The notes below the pieces were generated by a model. It did not search any database. It saw only the letters and a list, made by a program, of their open reading frames with translations, and was not told the origin of the DNA. A DNA stretch of 5,516 bases from DASVEE01 sp036399695 (GTDB taxonomy: Bacteria; Acidobacteriota; Thermoanaerobaculia; Gp7-AA8), in the NCBI GenBank assembly GCA_036399695.1, contig DASWMP010000042.1, forward strand, positions 1 to 5,516. The letters are read 5' to 3'. Shown piece after piece: positions 5,093 through 5,516 of the stretch. Within the stretch, counting starts at the first letter, position 1; every line of letters begins with the position of its first letter. The translations under genes and the position numbers were made by a program.

Positions 5093-5516
5093 ATGATCCA
5101 GATCGCTCCGTCGCTGCTGTCCGCCGACTTCTCGCGTCTCGCCGACGAGTTGCGCACCATCGACGGCGCGGACGTGCTGCATCTCGACGTCATGGACGGG
5201 CGCTTCGTCCCGAACATCACCCTCGGGCCGCCGATCATCAAGGCGCTCCGGGCGCATACGAAGCTGCCGTTCGACTGTCACCTGATGATCGTCGAGCCGC
5301 AGAACTACATCGAGCGCTTCCTCGACGCCGGGGCTGACATGATCTCGGTGCACCACGAGGCGGAGCCGCACCTGCACCGCGCCCTGCAGATGATCCGGGA
5401 CGGCGGAGCGAAGGCCGGGATCGCCATCAACCCCGCCACGCCGGCCGAAGTTCTGTCCACGTCGATCGAATTTTGTGACTACGTACTGGTCATGAGCGTC
5501 AATCCCGGCTTCGGCG
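5093..5516 (+). CDS. rpe: Ribulose-phosphate 3-epimerase (partial, 3' end cut)
   Basis: Rpe interconverts D-ribulose 5-phosphate and D-xylulose 5-phosphate in the cytosolic pentose-phosphate pathway and the Calvin cycle. The visible 141 residues are the N-terminal two thirds of the roughly 220-residue TIM barrel: IAPSLLSADFSRL (4-16), LHLDVMDGRFVPNITLGP (29-46) with metal/catalytic residues H30, D32 and D35, DCHLM with H63, HHEA (87-90), KAGIAINPATP (107-117) and VLVMSVNPGFG (131-141), the start of the substrate phosphate-binding loop. The remaining catalytic Asp lies beyond the window. The start is the ATG at 5093-5095, since family proteins begin two to four residues before IAPS; the open frame upstream only reads through the repeat. 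No Shine-Dalgarno sequence precedes it, because a hairpin ends at 5090. It lies 93 bases behind the PASTA stop, perhaps in the same transcript as lon. Confidence 0.97.
   Translation, partial: MIQIAPSLLSADFSRLADELRTIDGADVLHLDVMDGRFVPNITLGPPIIKALRAHTKLPFDCHLMIVEPQNYIERFLDAGADMISVHHEAEPHLHRALQMIRDGGAKAGIAINPATPAEVLSTSIEFCDYVLVMSVNPGFG

Noticed and set aside
4246..5337. 363-codon plus-strand frame through the PASTA gene, hairpin and rpe
   Set aside because: It is Arg/Pro/Ala-rich nonsense in the wrong frame of two recognised genes; it continues only because stops are rare at this GC content.

Overview
The window is high-GC bacterial chromosomal DNA with tightly packed genes and very few chance stop codons, which is why long shadow frames lie opposite the real genes. 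GC content, a free-standing anchored PASTA protein directly upstream of rpe, and a DUF433/DUF5615 antitoxin-toxin remnant would fit a soil-type, Acidobacteriota-like bacterium. That placement is inference with low confidence, because no rRNA or other marker is present.

Layout. Minus strand, left side: a 5'-truncated DUF5615 (PIN-like toxin) remnant (21-185), its intact DUF433 partner (181-405), a 257-base gap holding a large inverted repeat (455-658), and a PHP-domain metal-dependent phosphoesterase (663-1655). A short divergent promoter region (1656-1757) follows. Plus strand, right side: the ATP-dependent protease Lon (1758-4238), an N-terminally anchored protein with three PASTA repeats (4235-4999, start overlapping the lon stop by 4 bases), a 93-base gap holding a near-perfect hairpin, and the first 141 codons of ribulose-phosphate 3-epimerase (5093 to the window end).

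How the genes relate. lon and the PASTA gene look translationally coupled, and rpe is on the same strand behind them, so lon-PASTA-rpe may be one transcription unit joining protein quality control, an envelope-facing domain protein and pentose-phosphate/Calvin metabolism. The shared pathway is not evident. The PHP gene is transcribed divergently from lon. The DUF433/DUF5615 pair looks like a decayed type II toxin-antitoxin-like module in which only the antitoxin-like partner is whole.

Most unusual content. The coding genes are ordinary. The two longer gaps (406-662 and 5000-5092) carry short word repeats (ACTGACC x2, ATGGGACCT-type x4, GGGGACGTA x2, GGTTKTT x4), and in two cases an array is paired with an inverted copy to give a long hairpin. 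One of these hairpins ends 2 bases before the rpe start codon and occupies the place where a ribosome binding site would be. No CRISPR, tRNA, rRNA, insertion sequence or complete novel defence or biosynthetic system was seen.
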